A stretch of 64,000 nt of DNA from Qipengyuania pacifica (GTDB lineage Bacteria > Pseudomonadota > Alphaproteobacteria > Sphingomonadales > Sphingomonadaceae): positions 124,001 through 188,000 of the forward strand of contig NZ_JAHWXO010000003.1 of assembly GCF_019857205.1 (NCBI RefSeq). The letters are read 5' to 3'. The position numbers were made by a program, and so were the translations under genes. Positions 36,010-44,754 of the stretch are shown here, one piece after another. The notes beneath the pieces were generated by a model. That model made no database searches. It saw only the letters and a program-made list of their open reading frames with translations, and was not told the DNA's origin. Position 1 is the stretch's first letter, and each line of letters opens with the position of its first letter.

Positions 36010-39000
36010 TGGCCACCGATCAACCGGCCGCTGACATCGAGGAACGTCCGGCCCGGCGGCGCCTTCGCGTTGGGCGCGTTGGCAAGTGGCTGCTCGGCAT
36101 TGCGGCCGCTTTCGTACTTCTGATCGTTGGGGCGCTTGTCGTTCTCAACACGCCGCTTGGTGAACGCTTCATCGCCAGCCGCATTGCGGAACGCACTTTC
36201 CCCAACGGCCTCAACATCCGGATCGGACGAATAGAGGGTAATCTCTACGGGGCGGCGGTCCTTCACGATGTGCGCCTGTCCGATCCAAAGGGCGTCTTTC
36301 TCACCATACCTCGCGCCGAAATCGACTGGAATCCGGGGGGCTGGCTTTCCAACCGGCTGGAAATCGACAGCTTCGCCGCTCGCCGGGCTACTCTCGCACG
36401 CACTCCGGAATTCTTGCCAAGCGAAGAAGACAATCCCGTACTGCCCGGGTTCGACATCTCGATCGACCGGCTCGAAATAGACAATCTGACCCTTGCTCCC
36501 GGTATCGCCGGCAACCGTCCGCAGCGCGTCGATATCACCGGCGGTGCCGATGTCACCGACAGTCGCCTCATGGTCGATATCGATGGCCGTCTGGGCGAAC
36601 GGGACCGGCTCGCGCTGCTGCTGGATGCCGAACCGGACGGCGATACCTTCGACCTGTCTCTGGATGTCGATGCATCGGCAGATGGTCCGATCACAGCCAT
36701 GGCCGGTCTCGATGCCCCCTACACCGCACGCATTCGCGGGGATGGCACATGGTCGCAATGGTCCGGCAGCCTGCTGGTCCGTAGCGAGGACGCTCGCATC
36801 GCCGCGATGCGGATAACCAATGCATCGGGACGTTTGGGCCTCCTTGGAAAGTTCGATCCGTCGGATTTCCTCAGCGGTATCCCCGCGCGTGCGCTGGGCG
36901 ATGATGTCGCGCTCAAAGCGGACATCGCGATAGACCAGCGCCGCTTCGATGGCCGTGTCATGATGGCCGGGCGTGGGCTGATACTGGATGCCAATGGCCT
37001 GCTCGACCTTGCGGACAACAGGGCAGAAAATATCGAACTGGCCGCTTCCGTGCGCGACCCGACCCTGCTCGGCGAAGGTATCGCGCTTCGCAACGGGCGG
37101 ATCGATGCGATGGTCGACGGGGCCTTTTCGGATCTTGCGATCCGCCACGATCTGACGGTGGGCGAAGTCGACATCGGCGGTACGAAGCTGGCTGGCCTCC
37201 GGCAGCAGGGCACTGCCCGGTACGATGGCACACGGTGGACGCTGCCCTTGGGGCTTGCGGTTTCGCGGGTGACGAGCGGCAATGCCCTGCTCGATCCGCG
37301 CCTGGTGAACGGCACCGGGCGCGGCACGCTTGTGCTGAGCGGGTCGACCCTTCTGTCGGATGATCTGCGTCTTGCGTTCCCCGGCACCTCGGCCAATCTG
37401 GCTCTTCGCGGTGACCTGTCCGCGGGACGATACCAGATCCGCGGGCCGATCCGCGCAGAACGGCTGGCCCTCGACAATGTCGGCACGTTGAACGGGACCG
37501 CGGTCATCCAGCTTGCCCTCGCACCGCAATCACCGTGGCGTCTCTCGGCCGATCTCGATGCGCGCATTGCCCCTGTTACCAACGCGACGCTGGCCAACCT
37601 CGCCGGCACACCCATCCGCGTGCGCGGCGGGGTCGCGGTGGGCGGCAATGCCCCGCTCGATTTCAACCGTCTGCGTATCGATGCAAGCAAGGTGCAGATG
37701 GCGCTCGACGGCAGCGTTCGCGACGGGACTACCCAGCTTGCAGGGGAGGGCACGCATACCGATTTCGGCCCCTTCACCGTAGAAGCCAGCCTCACCGACG
37801 CCGGGCCGAGCGCCGCGCTGGTTTTCGCACGGCCTGCGACCGGGCTCGACAATGTCCGCGTGGCGATAGCCCCGGCAGAAGAGGGTTTTGCCATCGATAT
37901 CGAAGGCAATTCGGTGCTCGGACCCTTTGCCGGCCAGCTTGGCCTTACCGCACCGTCCGGCGGTCCGACCCGCATCTCGATCGAGACCATGCGCGTGTCC
38001 GATACCAGTGTCACCGGCGCCATCGCGCTGGTAGATGGCGGCGCGGACGGCACGCTCGCTTTCGCCGGTGGCGGCCTCGATGGGACCGTGGCGCTGACGC
38101 CGCGCGGCGGCGGACAGGGCCTTCAGGTCGACCTGCGAGCCCGCAATGCGCGCTTCGGCGGCGATACGCCCTTGCGCATCACCCGCGCGGATATCGATGC
38201 GACGGGTCTCATTCGCGATGGCAACACGAGCTTCTCCGGCTCGGGTACGGCAGCCGGATTGTCTTACGGCACGCTGTTCATTTCCCAGCTTGCAGCCCGC
38301 GGCGAGGTCGAGAACGGCGTCGGGCGGGTGGATGCCTCGCTCTCGGGCAGGCGCAGCGGGCGCTTCGTGCTGGATGCGAATGCGACCATCCGGCCCGATC
38401 GCATCGCGCTCGCGGCACAGGGGCGGTTTGCCGGTCGCCGCATTTCCATGCCGCGCCGCGCCGTGCTCACAAGTCTGGACGGCGGGGGCTGGCGCCTCGC
38501 ACCGACGCAATTCTCCTATGGCGATGGCGGGATGATCGTGTCCGGCGATTTCGGCGGCAGGGATCTCGATTTCGATTTCAAGCTCGCCCGCATGCCGCTC
38601 TCGCTGATCGATGTCGCGAAAGCCGATACCGGCCTTGGCGGGACGATTTCGGGCACGGTCCATTACCGCACCGGTGCCGACATGGTGCCGGTGGGCGAAG
38701 CCAAGGTGAAGATCGAAGGGCTGACCCGCTCCGGCCTCGTGCTGACGTCGCGCCCGGTAAACGTCTCGCTGGTGGCGGAACTGACCGAGAGCGATCTTCA
38801 GGCGCGTGCCCTGTTGCAGAACGAGGATATCCAGCGCGGGCGCGTGCAGGCGCGGATCACCGGCCTGCCGCAGCAGGGCATCCTTATAGAACGGCTGCGC
38901 GCAGGCCGCCTGTCGGGCCAGTTACGCTATCGCGGCGCGGCGGAAAGCCTGTGGCGGCTCGCCGCTCTCGATACGTTCGACATAACCGGCCCCATCGCCA

Positions 39001-40220
39001 TCGCCGCAAATGCAACCGGCACGTTGCGCGATCCCACGGTGCGCGGCTCCATCTCGGGCGACAGCCTGCAATTGCGCAGTTCGCTGTCGGGCACCGACAT
39101 TCGCGATATCGCCATGCGCGGCCGGTTCCAGGGGTCGCGCCTGCAGCTCACGCGCTTTGCCGGTACGGCGGTCAACGGCGGCAGCGTCAGCGGCAGCGGC
39201 ATCGTCGATCTGCGGACTTTGGGCGAGACGGTTCAGGGCAGGGTACTGGAAATCCGCGGGCCGATCATCGATCTACGCGCCTCGGCCAAGAATGCGCGCC
39301 TGCTCGATACGGGCGGCCTCAGCGCCACGGTGACCGGACCGCTGCGGATCGTCTCGGACGGGCTCGGCGGTACGATTGCGGGCAAGGTCCGCGTCAACCG
39401 GGCCAGCTGGACGCTGGGCACGGCGGCCGACGATCTGCGTGTCCCGCAAATCGCCACGCGCGAAATCAACACGCCCGCCAACCGCGATCCGCAGGTGGCG
39501 GCCGGCCGCCCCTGGCAATATCTCATCAATGCCAAGGCGAGCAGCCGGATCGATGTCGATGGCATGGGGCTGGACAGCGAATGGGCTGCGGACATCGTCC
39601 TGCGCGGCAATACGTCCGATCCGCGCATCGGCGGGCGGGCGGAAGTGGTTCGCGGCAATTACACCTTTGCCGGAACCCGCTTCGAACTGACCCGCGGCGA
39701 GATCGAATTCGATGTGGACGCGCCGATCGATCCCCTGCTCGACATTCGTGCGGAAACGGACCGGGATGGCCTCAACGTCGAGGCGAACGTCAGGGGCAGC
39801 GCGACGCAGCCCGAAATCACCTTCACGTCCAACCCCTCCCTGCCGGAAGAGGAACTGCTGGCCCGCCTGCTCTTCGGCGGTTCGGTCACCAGCCTCTCGG
39901 CCACCGATGCTCTGCAGCTTGGCGCGGCCGTGGCCAGTCTGCGCGGCGGGGGCGGCATGGACCCGATCAACCAGTTGCGCTCCGCAATCGGGCTCGATCG
40001 CCTGCGTATCGTCAGCGCTGATCCCGCACTGGGCCGCGGCACGGGCGTCGCATTGGGCAAGAATTTCGGACGCCGCTTCTACGCGGAAATCATCACGGAT
40101 GGACGCGGCTACAGTGCTACGGAAGTGGAATTCCGTGTGACCAGCTGGCTGTCGCTACTCGCTGCCGTGTCGACAGTCGGGCGCGAAAGCGTCGTTGCCG
40201 AAATCAGTCGCGATTACTAA
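36009..40220 (+). CDS. tamB: TamB-family translocation and assembly module protein
   Basis: At 1403 residues this is a very large periplasmic protein anchored by one N-terminal membrane helix (about 27-50, 'WLLGIAAAFVLLIVGALVVL'). The body is a long beta-taco built from repeated short strands, as expected for the AsmA-like/lipid-transfer family. The C-terminal DUF490 domain has 'YTFAGTRFELTRGEIEFD' near 1225, 'ITFTSNPSLPEEELLARLLFG' near 1275, and ends in 'SRDY'. TamB links the inner membrane to TamA and may carry phospholipids to the outer membrane. The start overlaps the tamA stop. Repeated 'I.VDG..' and 'L.G...' strand motifs account for long misleading open frames on the other frames. Confidence 0.95.
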   Translation: MATDQPAADIEERPARRRLRVGRVGKWLLGIAAAFVLLIVGALVVLNTPLGERFIASRIAERTFPNGLNIRIGRIEGNLYGAAVLHDVRLSDPKGVFLTIPRAEIDWNPGGWLSNRLEIDSFAARRATLARTPEFLPSEEDNPVLPGFDISIDRLEIDNLTLAPGIAGNRPQRVDITGGADVTDSRLMVDIDGRLGERDRLALLLDAEPDGDTFDLSLDVDASADGPITAMAGLDAPYTARIRGDGTWSQWSGSLLVRSEDARIAAMRITNASGRLGLLGKFDPSDFLSGIPARALGDDVALKADIAIDQRRFDGRVMMAGRGLILDANGLLDLADNRAENIELAASVRDPTLLGEGIALRNGRIDAMVDGAFSDLAIRHDLTVGEVDIGGTKLAGLRQQGTARYDGTRWTLPLGLAVSRVTSGNALLDPRLVNGTGRGTLVLSGSTLLSDDLRLAFPGTSANLALRGDLSAGRYQIRGPIRAERLALDNVGTLNGTAVIQLALAPQSPWRLSADLDARIAPVTNATLANLAGTPIRVRGGVAVGGNAPLDFNRLRIDASKVQMALDGSVRDGTTQLAGEGTHTDFGPFTVEASLTDAGPSAALVFARPATGLDNVRVAIAPAEEGFAIDIEGNSVLGPFAGQLGLTAPSGGPTRISIETMRVSDTSVTGAIALVDGGADGTLAFAGGGLDGTVALTPRGGGQGLQVDLRARNARFGGDTPLRITRADIDATGLIRDGNTSFSGSGTAAGLSYGTLFISQLAARGEVENGVGRVDASLSGRRSGRFVLDANATIRPDRIALAAQGRFAGRRISMPRRAVLTSLDGGGWRLAPTQFSYGDGGMIVSGDFGGRDLDFDFKLARMPLSLIDVAKADTGLGGTISGTVHYRTGADMVPVGEAKVKIEGLTRSGLVLTSRPVNVSLVAELTESDLQARALLQNEDIQRGRVQARITGLPQQGILIERLRAGRLSGQLRYRGAAESLWRLAALDTFDITGPIAIAANATGTLRDPTVRGSISGDSLQLRSSLSGTDIRDIAMRGRFQGSRLQLTRFAGTAVNGGSVSGSGIVDLRTLGETVQGRVLEIRGPIIDLRASAKNARLLDTGGLSATVTGPLRIVSDGLGGTIAGKVRVNRASWTLGTAADDLRVPQIATREINTPANRDPQVAAGRPWQYLINAKASSRIDVDGMGLDSEWAADIVLRGNTSDPRIGGRAEVVRGNYTFAGTRFELTRGEIEFDVDAPIDPLLDIRAETDRDGLNVEANVRGSATQPEITFTSNPSLPEEELLARLLFGGSVTSLSATDALQLGAAVASLRGGGGMDPINQLRSAIGLDRLRIVSADPALGRGTGVALGKNFGRRFYAEIITDGRGYSATEVEFRVTSWLSLLAAVSTVGRESVVAEISRDY

Positions 40221-40229
40221 CCCGCGCGG

Positions 40230-40832
40230 TCAGTCCTTCGGCGGCATCAGCACCTGGCTGATCGGTATGACGACACCGTTATTGGTGGCGGTCGCCGTCC
40301 CGGCAAAACTGGCGCTGCCGCCATCTTCCAGCTCCGCCTTGATGCCGTCGCCTTCCCGGGAGAAGATGACAGCCGTCTCGCCGAGCGTGGCCATCGTTAC
40401 CGGGCCGCCCTTGCGGTCGATGGCTTCCCCAATCGATTCCGGCGTCAGATGGCCGGGCAACAGATGGTCGCGCAATAGCGCCACCAGAACCGGGCGTTGC
40501 TCGTCTTCGAGCAGCGCCACCAGAACCGGGCGTTGCTCGTCTTCGAGCAGCGTTTCACCTTCCTTGCCCAGGGCTTCGAATGCCGCGTCGTCGGGCGCCA
40601 GAATTGTGTAGCTGGCCGGGCCGTCGAGAACGCCGGACAGTTCGGATTCTTCCATCGCCTCGCGCACGATATCGAGATCCTTCTCGGCCCCCAGGGCGGC
40701 TGCCAGCGTAAGGGTTCCATCGTCCCGCGTGGCGCCTTGTGCAGTATGTTCTTCCGTATCGCTGCATGCTGCAACCAGGGGAAGGGTAACGAGAGCGATT
40801 GCGGCAAGGCCGTTTTTCCATGCGTCGGTCAT
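40230..40832 (-). CDS. Fasciclin-domain lipoprotein with an internal duplication
   Basis: The 200-residue protein has a lipoprotein signal (MTDAWKNGLAAIALVTLPLV, lipobox VAAC with Cys near 23) followed by a FAS1 domain. The FAS1 H1 region reads 'SYTILAPDDAAFEALGKEG' and the conserved H2 motif is present near the end ('NNGVVIPISQVLMP'). FAS1 domains mediate adhesion or matrix contacts; bacterial roles are mostly unknown. Odd: the helix just after H1 contains 'LLEDEQRPVLVA' twice in exact succession, encoded by an exact 36-bp tandem repeat (40477-40552). The normal family has this segment once, so the FAS1 fold is stretched by 12 residues. It lies 11 bases behind the Arg/Asp-rich gene. Confidence 0.9.
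   Translation of the reverse strand: MTDAWKNGLAAIALVTLPLVAACSDTEEHTAQGATRDDGTLTLAAALGAEKDLDIVREAMEESELSGVLDGPASYTILAPDDAAFEALGKEGETLLEDEQRPVLVALLEDEQRPVLVALLRDHLLPGHLTPESIGEAIDRKGGPVTMATLGETAVIFSREGDGIKAELEDGGSASFAGTATATNNGVVIPISQVLMPPKD
40477..40552. repeat. Exact 36-bp tandem duplication, in frame, inside the fasciclin gene
   Basis: Positions 40477-40512 and 40513-40548 are identical over 36 bases, and four bases of a third copy follow (40549-40552). Each unit encodes the 12 residues LLEDEQRPVLVA on the minus strand. The perfect identity and in-frame length point to a recent slippage event, a variable locus, or less likely an assembly artefact. Confidence 0.95.
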
Positions 40833-40843
40833 GTTCTGTCCCT

Positions 40844-41944
40844 TCAGACCAGCAGGTCGATGGCGGCGGAAATCAACTGGGTCTGGGGGTCGATCTGATA
40901 GACATAACCATCCGAATATCGATACCACGCGTCGTCACTGTCGTTGTACCGGTCCCGATACGGGTAGGGCACGTTATAGACGTCATAGCCTGACGGCATC
41001 GGCTCACCGATGGTGAAATCGTCACCGGTCAGCAGGGCAACCACCGACTGGATCGCTGAATCGCTCGGGTTCACCCGGTAAATGACGTTGTCGGCATAGC
41101 GGTAGGAATCTCTCGGTCCCAGATCGTAATAATCGACGTAATAGTCGGGCACCGAATGGCTCGAATAGCTCGACGGCCACTGATTGCCGATCGCCAGCGC
41201 TCCTCCCAGCAGGGGGATATATCCCGCTATTCCGCCATCGCTCGCCGGGCGCAGAAGATAGCCGTCGTCGTAATAATACCGGCCCGAACTGTAATTCTTC
41301 AGGCCGAACAGGCGGGGCCGATAATCGTACCCGTTCCAGGTGCGGTAATTATCGTACCGCTTCTTGGCCTGTCCCGGCGGCATGCAGCCATTGTACTTCT
41401 TCGCCAGACCCGGCGGACAGCCGGCGATCGCTCGCCGGTCCCTGTCGCGCACGAGGAAGGTCCGGTCCTGGTCGTACCGAACGCGATCGACATAATTGAT
41501 AAGGTTGCGATCGCCCCGCCGCACATCGCGGCGTCCGTCCCTTCGGTCCACGCGTCGCTCGACTGATCGCTCGATGCGACGCTCGGCCCGCTGCGACAGA
41601 TCCCTGCGGTCATCGCGCCGGTCCACCCGCCGTTCGACAGCGCGCTCTTGAGGTCGCTGACTGACCCGGCGTTCGATTTCACGGGGGACATTCTGGCGGG
41701 CATCTCGTCTGTCGGGCTGCTGGGCCACGCGTTTGTCCGGCCTGGCATCCCTGTTGCTGTTGTTGCCGTTGTTGCGTGGACGCTGTGGGCCGCGATCCGG
41801 CGGACCACGCTCGACCTTGGCGGCATTATTGTGCTTGCCATTACCCGGGCCGTTGCCGTTGTCTCCGTTCTTGCCCGGTTGGGCATAGGCGCCACTTGCT
41901 GCCAAGGCGATCGCGGCTGCTCCTGCTAGCAGGATACGCATCAT
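40844..41944 (-). CDS. Secreted Arg/Asp-rich protein with CPPGLAKK motif, unknown function
   Basis: The 366-residue exported protein has a signal peptide (MMRILLAGAAAIALAASGAY, cleavage near AYAQPG), then a low-complexity Gly/Asn stretch, then about 80 residues of repeated charged units (RRVDRRD-like, 'ERRVDRRDDRR', 'ERRVDRRDGRRD'). The 'CPPGLAKKYNGCMPPGQAKK' block near residue 175 recurs in sphingomonad exported proteins annotated as RcnB-like. The C-terminal half is Tyr-rich with two similar halves ('YRYADNVIYRVNPSDSAIQS', 'YRYSDGYVYQIDPQTQLIS'). I do not know its function; binding of polyanions or metals by the charged repeats is only a guess. Confidence 0.82.
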   Translation of the reverse strand: MMRILLAGAAAIALAASGAYAQPGKNGDNGNGPGNGKHNNAAKVERGPPDRGPQRPRNNGNNSNRDARPDKRVAQQPDRRDARQNVPREIERRVSQRPQERAVERRVDRRDDRRDLSQRAERRIERSVERRVDRRDGRRDVRRGDRNLINYVDRVRYDQDRTFLVRDRDRRAIAGCPPGLAKKYNGCMPPGQAKKRYDNYRTWNGYDYRPRLFGLKNYSSGRYYYDDGYLLRPASDGGIAGYIPLLGGALAIGNQWPSSYSSHSVPDYYVDYYDLGPRDSYRYADNVIYRVNPSDSAIQSVVALLTGDDFTIGEPMPSGYDVYNVPYPYRDRYNDSDDAWYRYSDGYVYQIDPQTQLISAAIDLLV

Positions 41945-42030
41945 TAGAACTCCTTTGCCGGGCTAACGGGGGATGGAGGCTTCCGGTTCCGGTTAACCTA
42001 CGCGCAAGAATTGGCAGAACTCTGCGGTTT

Positions 42031-42609
42031 TCAAGCTGCCCCATAAAGCGCAGCCTCGGCGCGCCGACGGCGGATCAGGCCTTTCAGCACCTGTCCTGCC
42101 GCGTAAACCCAACGGTGGAATTCTTTGGCCGCGCCTGCATGATCGCCCGCCAGGTGCCGTGTGAGCAGTGTCGAACGGGCAATCGCGCCGGTGTTGTAAT
42201 GGAAGCTCACCAGCGCATCGAATTGCGCCTGGCTGGTCGGCGCATCGCCGATGGCCTGCACCACATCGCGGGCATGGCGCTCGATATCGGCAGCAAGGCG
42301 CCGGTCGCATTCCTCCCGGGTCCACACCGTGCCGGGTCCGATACCGGGTCCCGTTGCGCCCCATCCGATCGTCCACGGATCGCCCCCGCTGCCGGGATCG
42401 GGATAGGCCTCGACCATGCCGTCTCCCCGCACGCGCGCACAGCCTTCGAACTCCTGAATCAGGCGTACGCCTGCCGGGCTGACCTCACGCGATGCCCCGG
42501 CCACGCCGGTCATCGTGTCGATCGCCTTGTCCAGCGTGTCGACCTCCGATTGGCGCAGGCCTCGGCCAAGCAGGTTTCTCACGATGTCGAACAGGGGTTT
42601 GCGGTTCAT
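42031..42609 (-). CDS. GH24 phage-type lysozyme
   Basis: The 192-residue protein has a short basic N-terminal region of about 45 residues and then a GH24 muramidase domain: 'LIQEFEGC' with catalytic Glu55, 'AYPDP' with Asp71, and 'WTIGWGATG' with Thr80. The Glu-to-Thr interval is longer than in T4 lysozyme because of a Gly-rich insert. 'ALVSFHYNTGAIARSTLLTR' and 'RWVYAAGQVLKGLIRRRRAE' are the later domain motifs. No signal peptide is visible. No phage genes surround it, so it is either a domesticated endolysin or a cell-wall remodelling enzyme. GGAGG 6 bases before the ATG at 42609 favours that start over the ATG at 42621. Confidence 0.9.
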   Translation of the reverse strand: MNRKPLFDIVRNLLGRGLRQSEVDTLDKAIDTMTGVAGASREVSPAGVRLIQEFEGCARVRGDGMVEAYPDPGSGGDPWTIGWGATGPGIGPGTVWTREECDRRLAADIERHARDVVQAIGDAPTSQAQFDALVSFHYNTGAIARSTLLTRHLAGDHAGAAKEFHRWVYAAGQVLKGLIRRRRAEAALYGAA

Positions 42610-42690
42610 CAGGGCCTCCATGAAAACGAGGCAACCTGATTAGGCATCGAATGGGCGTGTAGGAAAATGGTTTTTCACCGGGCGCGCGAA

Positions 42691-42720
42691 AAAGGCCGCC
42701 CGGTCGCCCGGACGGCCTTT
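42691..42720 (-). terminator. Intrinsic terminator of glnA
   Basis: On the minus strand AAAGGCCG and CGGCCTTT pair, extended by CCGG/CCGG around a GCGA loop with one unpaired position. Two further T give a run of five T at 42689-42693. It begins 23 bases after the glnA stop. The stem is long and GC-rich, so termination should be strong and the lysozyme gene downstream needs its own promoter. Confidence 0.88.
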
Positions 42721-42743
42721 CCTCGGTGAAATAACAGGACCGA

Positions 42744-44153
42744 TCAGGCGCTGTAATACATGTCGAATTCGGCGGGGCAGGGCGTCGTGTCGACGCGCAG
42801 GACTTCTTCCCACTTCAGTTCGGTATAGGCCTCGATCTGGTCCTTGGTGAAGACGTCGCCCTTCAGCAGGAACTCGTGATCGGCCTCCAGTGCTTCCAGT
42901 GCTTCGCGCAGCGATCCGCAAACCGTCGGGACCTCGGCCAGCTCTGCCGGCGGCAGGTCGTACAGGTTCTTGTCCATGGCTTCGCCCGGGTGGATCTTGT
43001 TCTGGATCCCGTCGAGACCGGCCATCAGCAAGGCGGCATAGGCAAGGTAGGGGTTGGCCATGGCGTCGGGGAAACGGAATTCCACGCGCTTCGCCTTGTC
43101 GCCCGCACCGTAGGGGATGCGGCACGAAGCGGAACGGTTGCGCGCCGAATAGGCCAGCAGAACCGGTGCTTCGAAGCCGGGGACCAGCCGCTTGTAGCTG
43201 TTGGTCGTCGGGTTGGTGAAGGCGTTCAGGGCCTTGGCATGCTTGATGACGCCGCCGATGTAATAGAGGCAGTTCTCGCTCAGGCCGCCGTACTGGTTGC
43301 CGGCGAAGGTCGGCTTGCCGTCGTCCCAGATCGACATATGCGTGTGCATGCCGCTGCCGTTATCCGCCTTGATCGGCTTGGGCATGAAGGTCGCGGTCTT
43401 GCCGTAGATGTGGGCCACCTGATGCACGACATACTTGTAGATCTGCATGTTGTCGGCGGTTTCGACCAGCGTGCCGAAGGTCAGGCCCAGTTCGTGCTGC
43501 GCCGCGGCCACTTCGTGGTGGTGCTTGTCGCAGTTCAATCCCATTTCGATCATGGTCGAAACCATTTCGCCGCGGATGTCGACGGCGCTGTCGACCGGGG
43601 CAACAGGGAAATATCCGCCCTTGGCGCGGGGGCGGTGGGCCATGTTGCCGCTTTCGTATTCCTTGCCGCTGTTGGTCGGCAGTTCGATGTCGTCGATCGC
43701 GTATCCCGAACCGGCATAACCGTCTTCGAAACGCACGTCGTCGAACATGAAGAATTCGGCTTCGGGACCGACATAGATCGTGTCGCCGATGCCCGTCGAC
43801 TTCAGGAAGGCTTCGGCGCGCTTGGCGGTCGTGCGCGGGTCGCGCGCATACCATTCGCCCGTCGAAGGTTCGACGATGTCGCAGAACAGGATCATCATCG
43901 GCTCGGCGCTGAACGGATCGATATAGACCCGTTCCAGGTCGGGCTTCAGGATCATGTCGCTTTCGTTGATGACCTTCCAGCCGGCGATCGACGAACCGTC
44001 GAACATCAGGCCGTCATCGAGTTCGTCTTCGGTCAGGATCCCGGCCACCATGGTCAGGTGCTGCCACTTGCCCTTGGGATCGGTGAAGCGCAGATCGACC
44101 CACTCGATGCTTTCGTCCTTGATCTGTTTCAGGACGTCGCTTGCACTTGCCAT
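42744..44153 (-). CDS. glnA: Glutamine synthetase, type I
   Basis: GlnA (469 residues) makes glutamine from glutamate, ammonia and ATP as a dodecamer. '[19 protein letters not shown]' near 50, '[18 protein letters not shown]' near 165-185, the ammonia/ATP block '[20 protein letters not shown]' near 245-265 and '[10 protein letters not shown]' near 335 are all type I motifs. The adenylylation Tyr is in '[11 protein letters not shown]' near 397, so control by the GlnE adenylyltransferase is expected. I start it at the ATG at 44153, in the usual place; the longer reading overlaps glnB. It follows glnB (PII) by 52 bases, the standard pair, and ends at the terminator 42691-42720. Confidence 0.97.
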   Translation of the reverse strand: MASASDVLKQIKDESIEWVDLRFTDPKGKWQHLTMVAGILTEDELDDGLMFDGSSIAGWKVINESDMILKPDLERVYIDPFSAEPMMILFCDIVEPSTGEWYARDPRTTAKRAEAFLKSTGIGDTIYVGPEAEFFMFDDVRFEDGYAGSGYAIDDIELPTNSGKEYESGNMAHRPRAKGGYFPVAPVDSAVDIRGEMVSTMIEMGLNCDKHHHEVAAAQHELGLTFGTLVETADNMQIYKYVVHQVAHIYGKTATFMPKPIKADNGSGMHTHMSIWDDGKPTFAGNQYGGLSENCLYYIGGVIKHAKALNAFTNPTTNSYKRLVPGFEAPVLLAYSARNRSASCRIPYGAGDKAKRVEFRFPDAMANPYLAYAALLMAGLDGIQNKIHPGEAMDKNLYDLPPAELAEVPTVCGSLREALEALEADHEFLLKGDVFTKDQIEAYTELKWEEVLRVDTTPCPAEFDMYYSA

Positions 44154-44205
44154 TGGTATTGCCTCCGTTTGAACTGAAAATTCCTGCGGGTTTTCCCGCG
44201 CTAAC

Positions 44206-44631
<426 letters not shown>

Positions 44632-44650
44632 CTAACCGAAGAATCGATGC

Positions 44651-44670
44651 GCGCCAAACTGAGTTGGCGC
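44651..44670. promoter_or_regulatory. Inverted repeat upstream of glnB, possible nitrogen-control operator
   Basis: GCGCCAA at 44651-44657 and TTGGCGC at 44664-44670 form a perfect 7-bp inverted repeat with a 6-base spacer, 107 bp upstream of the glnB ATG. A TTGGTGC half-site follows at 44685-44691. NtrC sites are built from GCACCAA/TTGGTGC arms with a smaller spacer, so the resemblance is partial. glnB and glnA are classic NtrC targets, which is why I raise it. Confidence 0.38.
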
Positions 44671-44754
44671 AATTTTTGCGATGATTGGTGCGCAATCGGC
44701 GCAACTGCCTCGATGCGAGCGCAAAAGGCTGCTTACGCGGCAGTCACGGCTTGC

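Noticed and set aside
36006-37529. Open frame of about 500 codons antisense to tamB
   Set aside because: It is explained by the GC-rich codon bias of tamB; the translated protein is low in complexity and matches nothing.
37535-40021. 828-codon open frame in another frame of the same strand as tamB
   Set aside because: Arg-rich, unstructured translation that fully overlaps the well-supported tamB gene.
42031-42609. Prophage region suggested by the lysozyme gene
   Set aside because: Flanking genes are housekeeping or uncharacterised exported proteins, with no integrase, capsid, tail or att-like repeats nearby.
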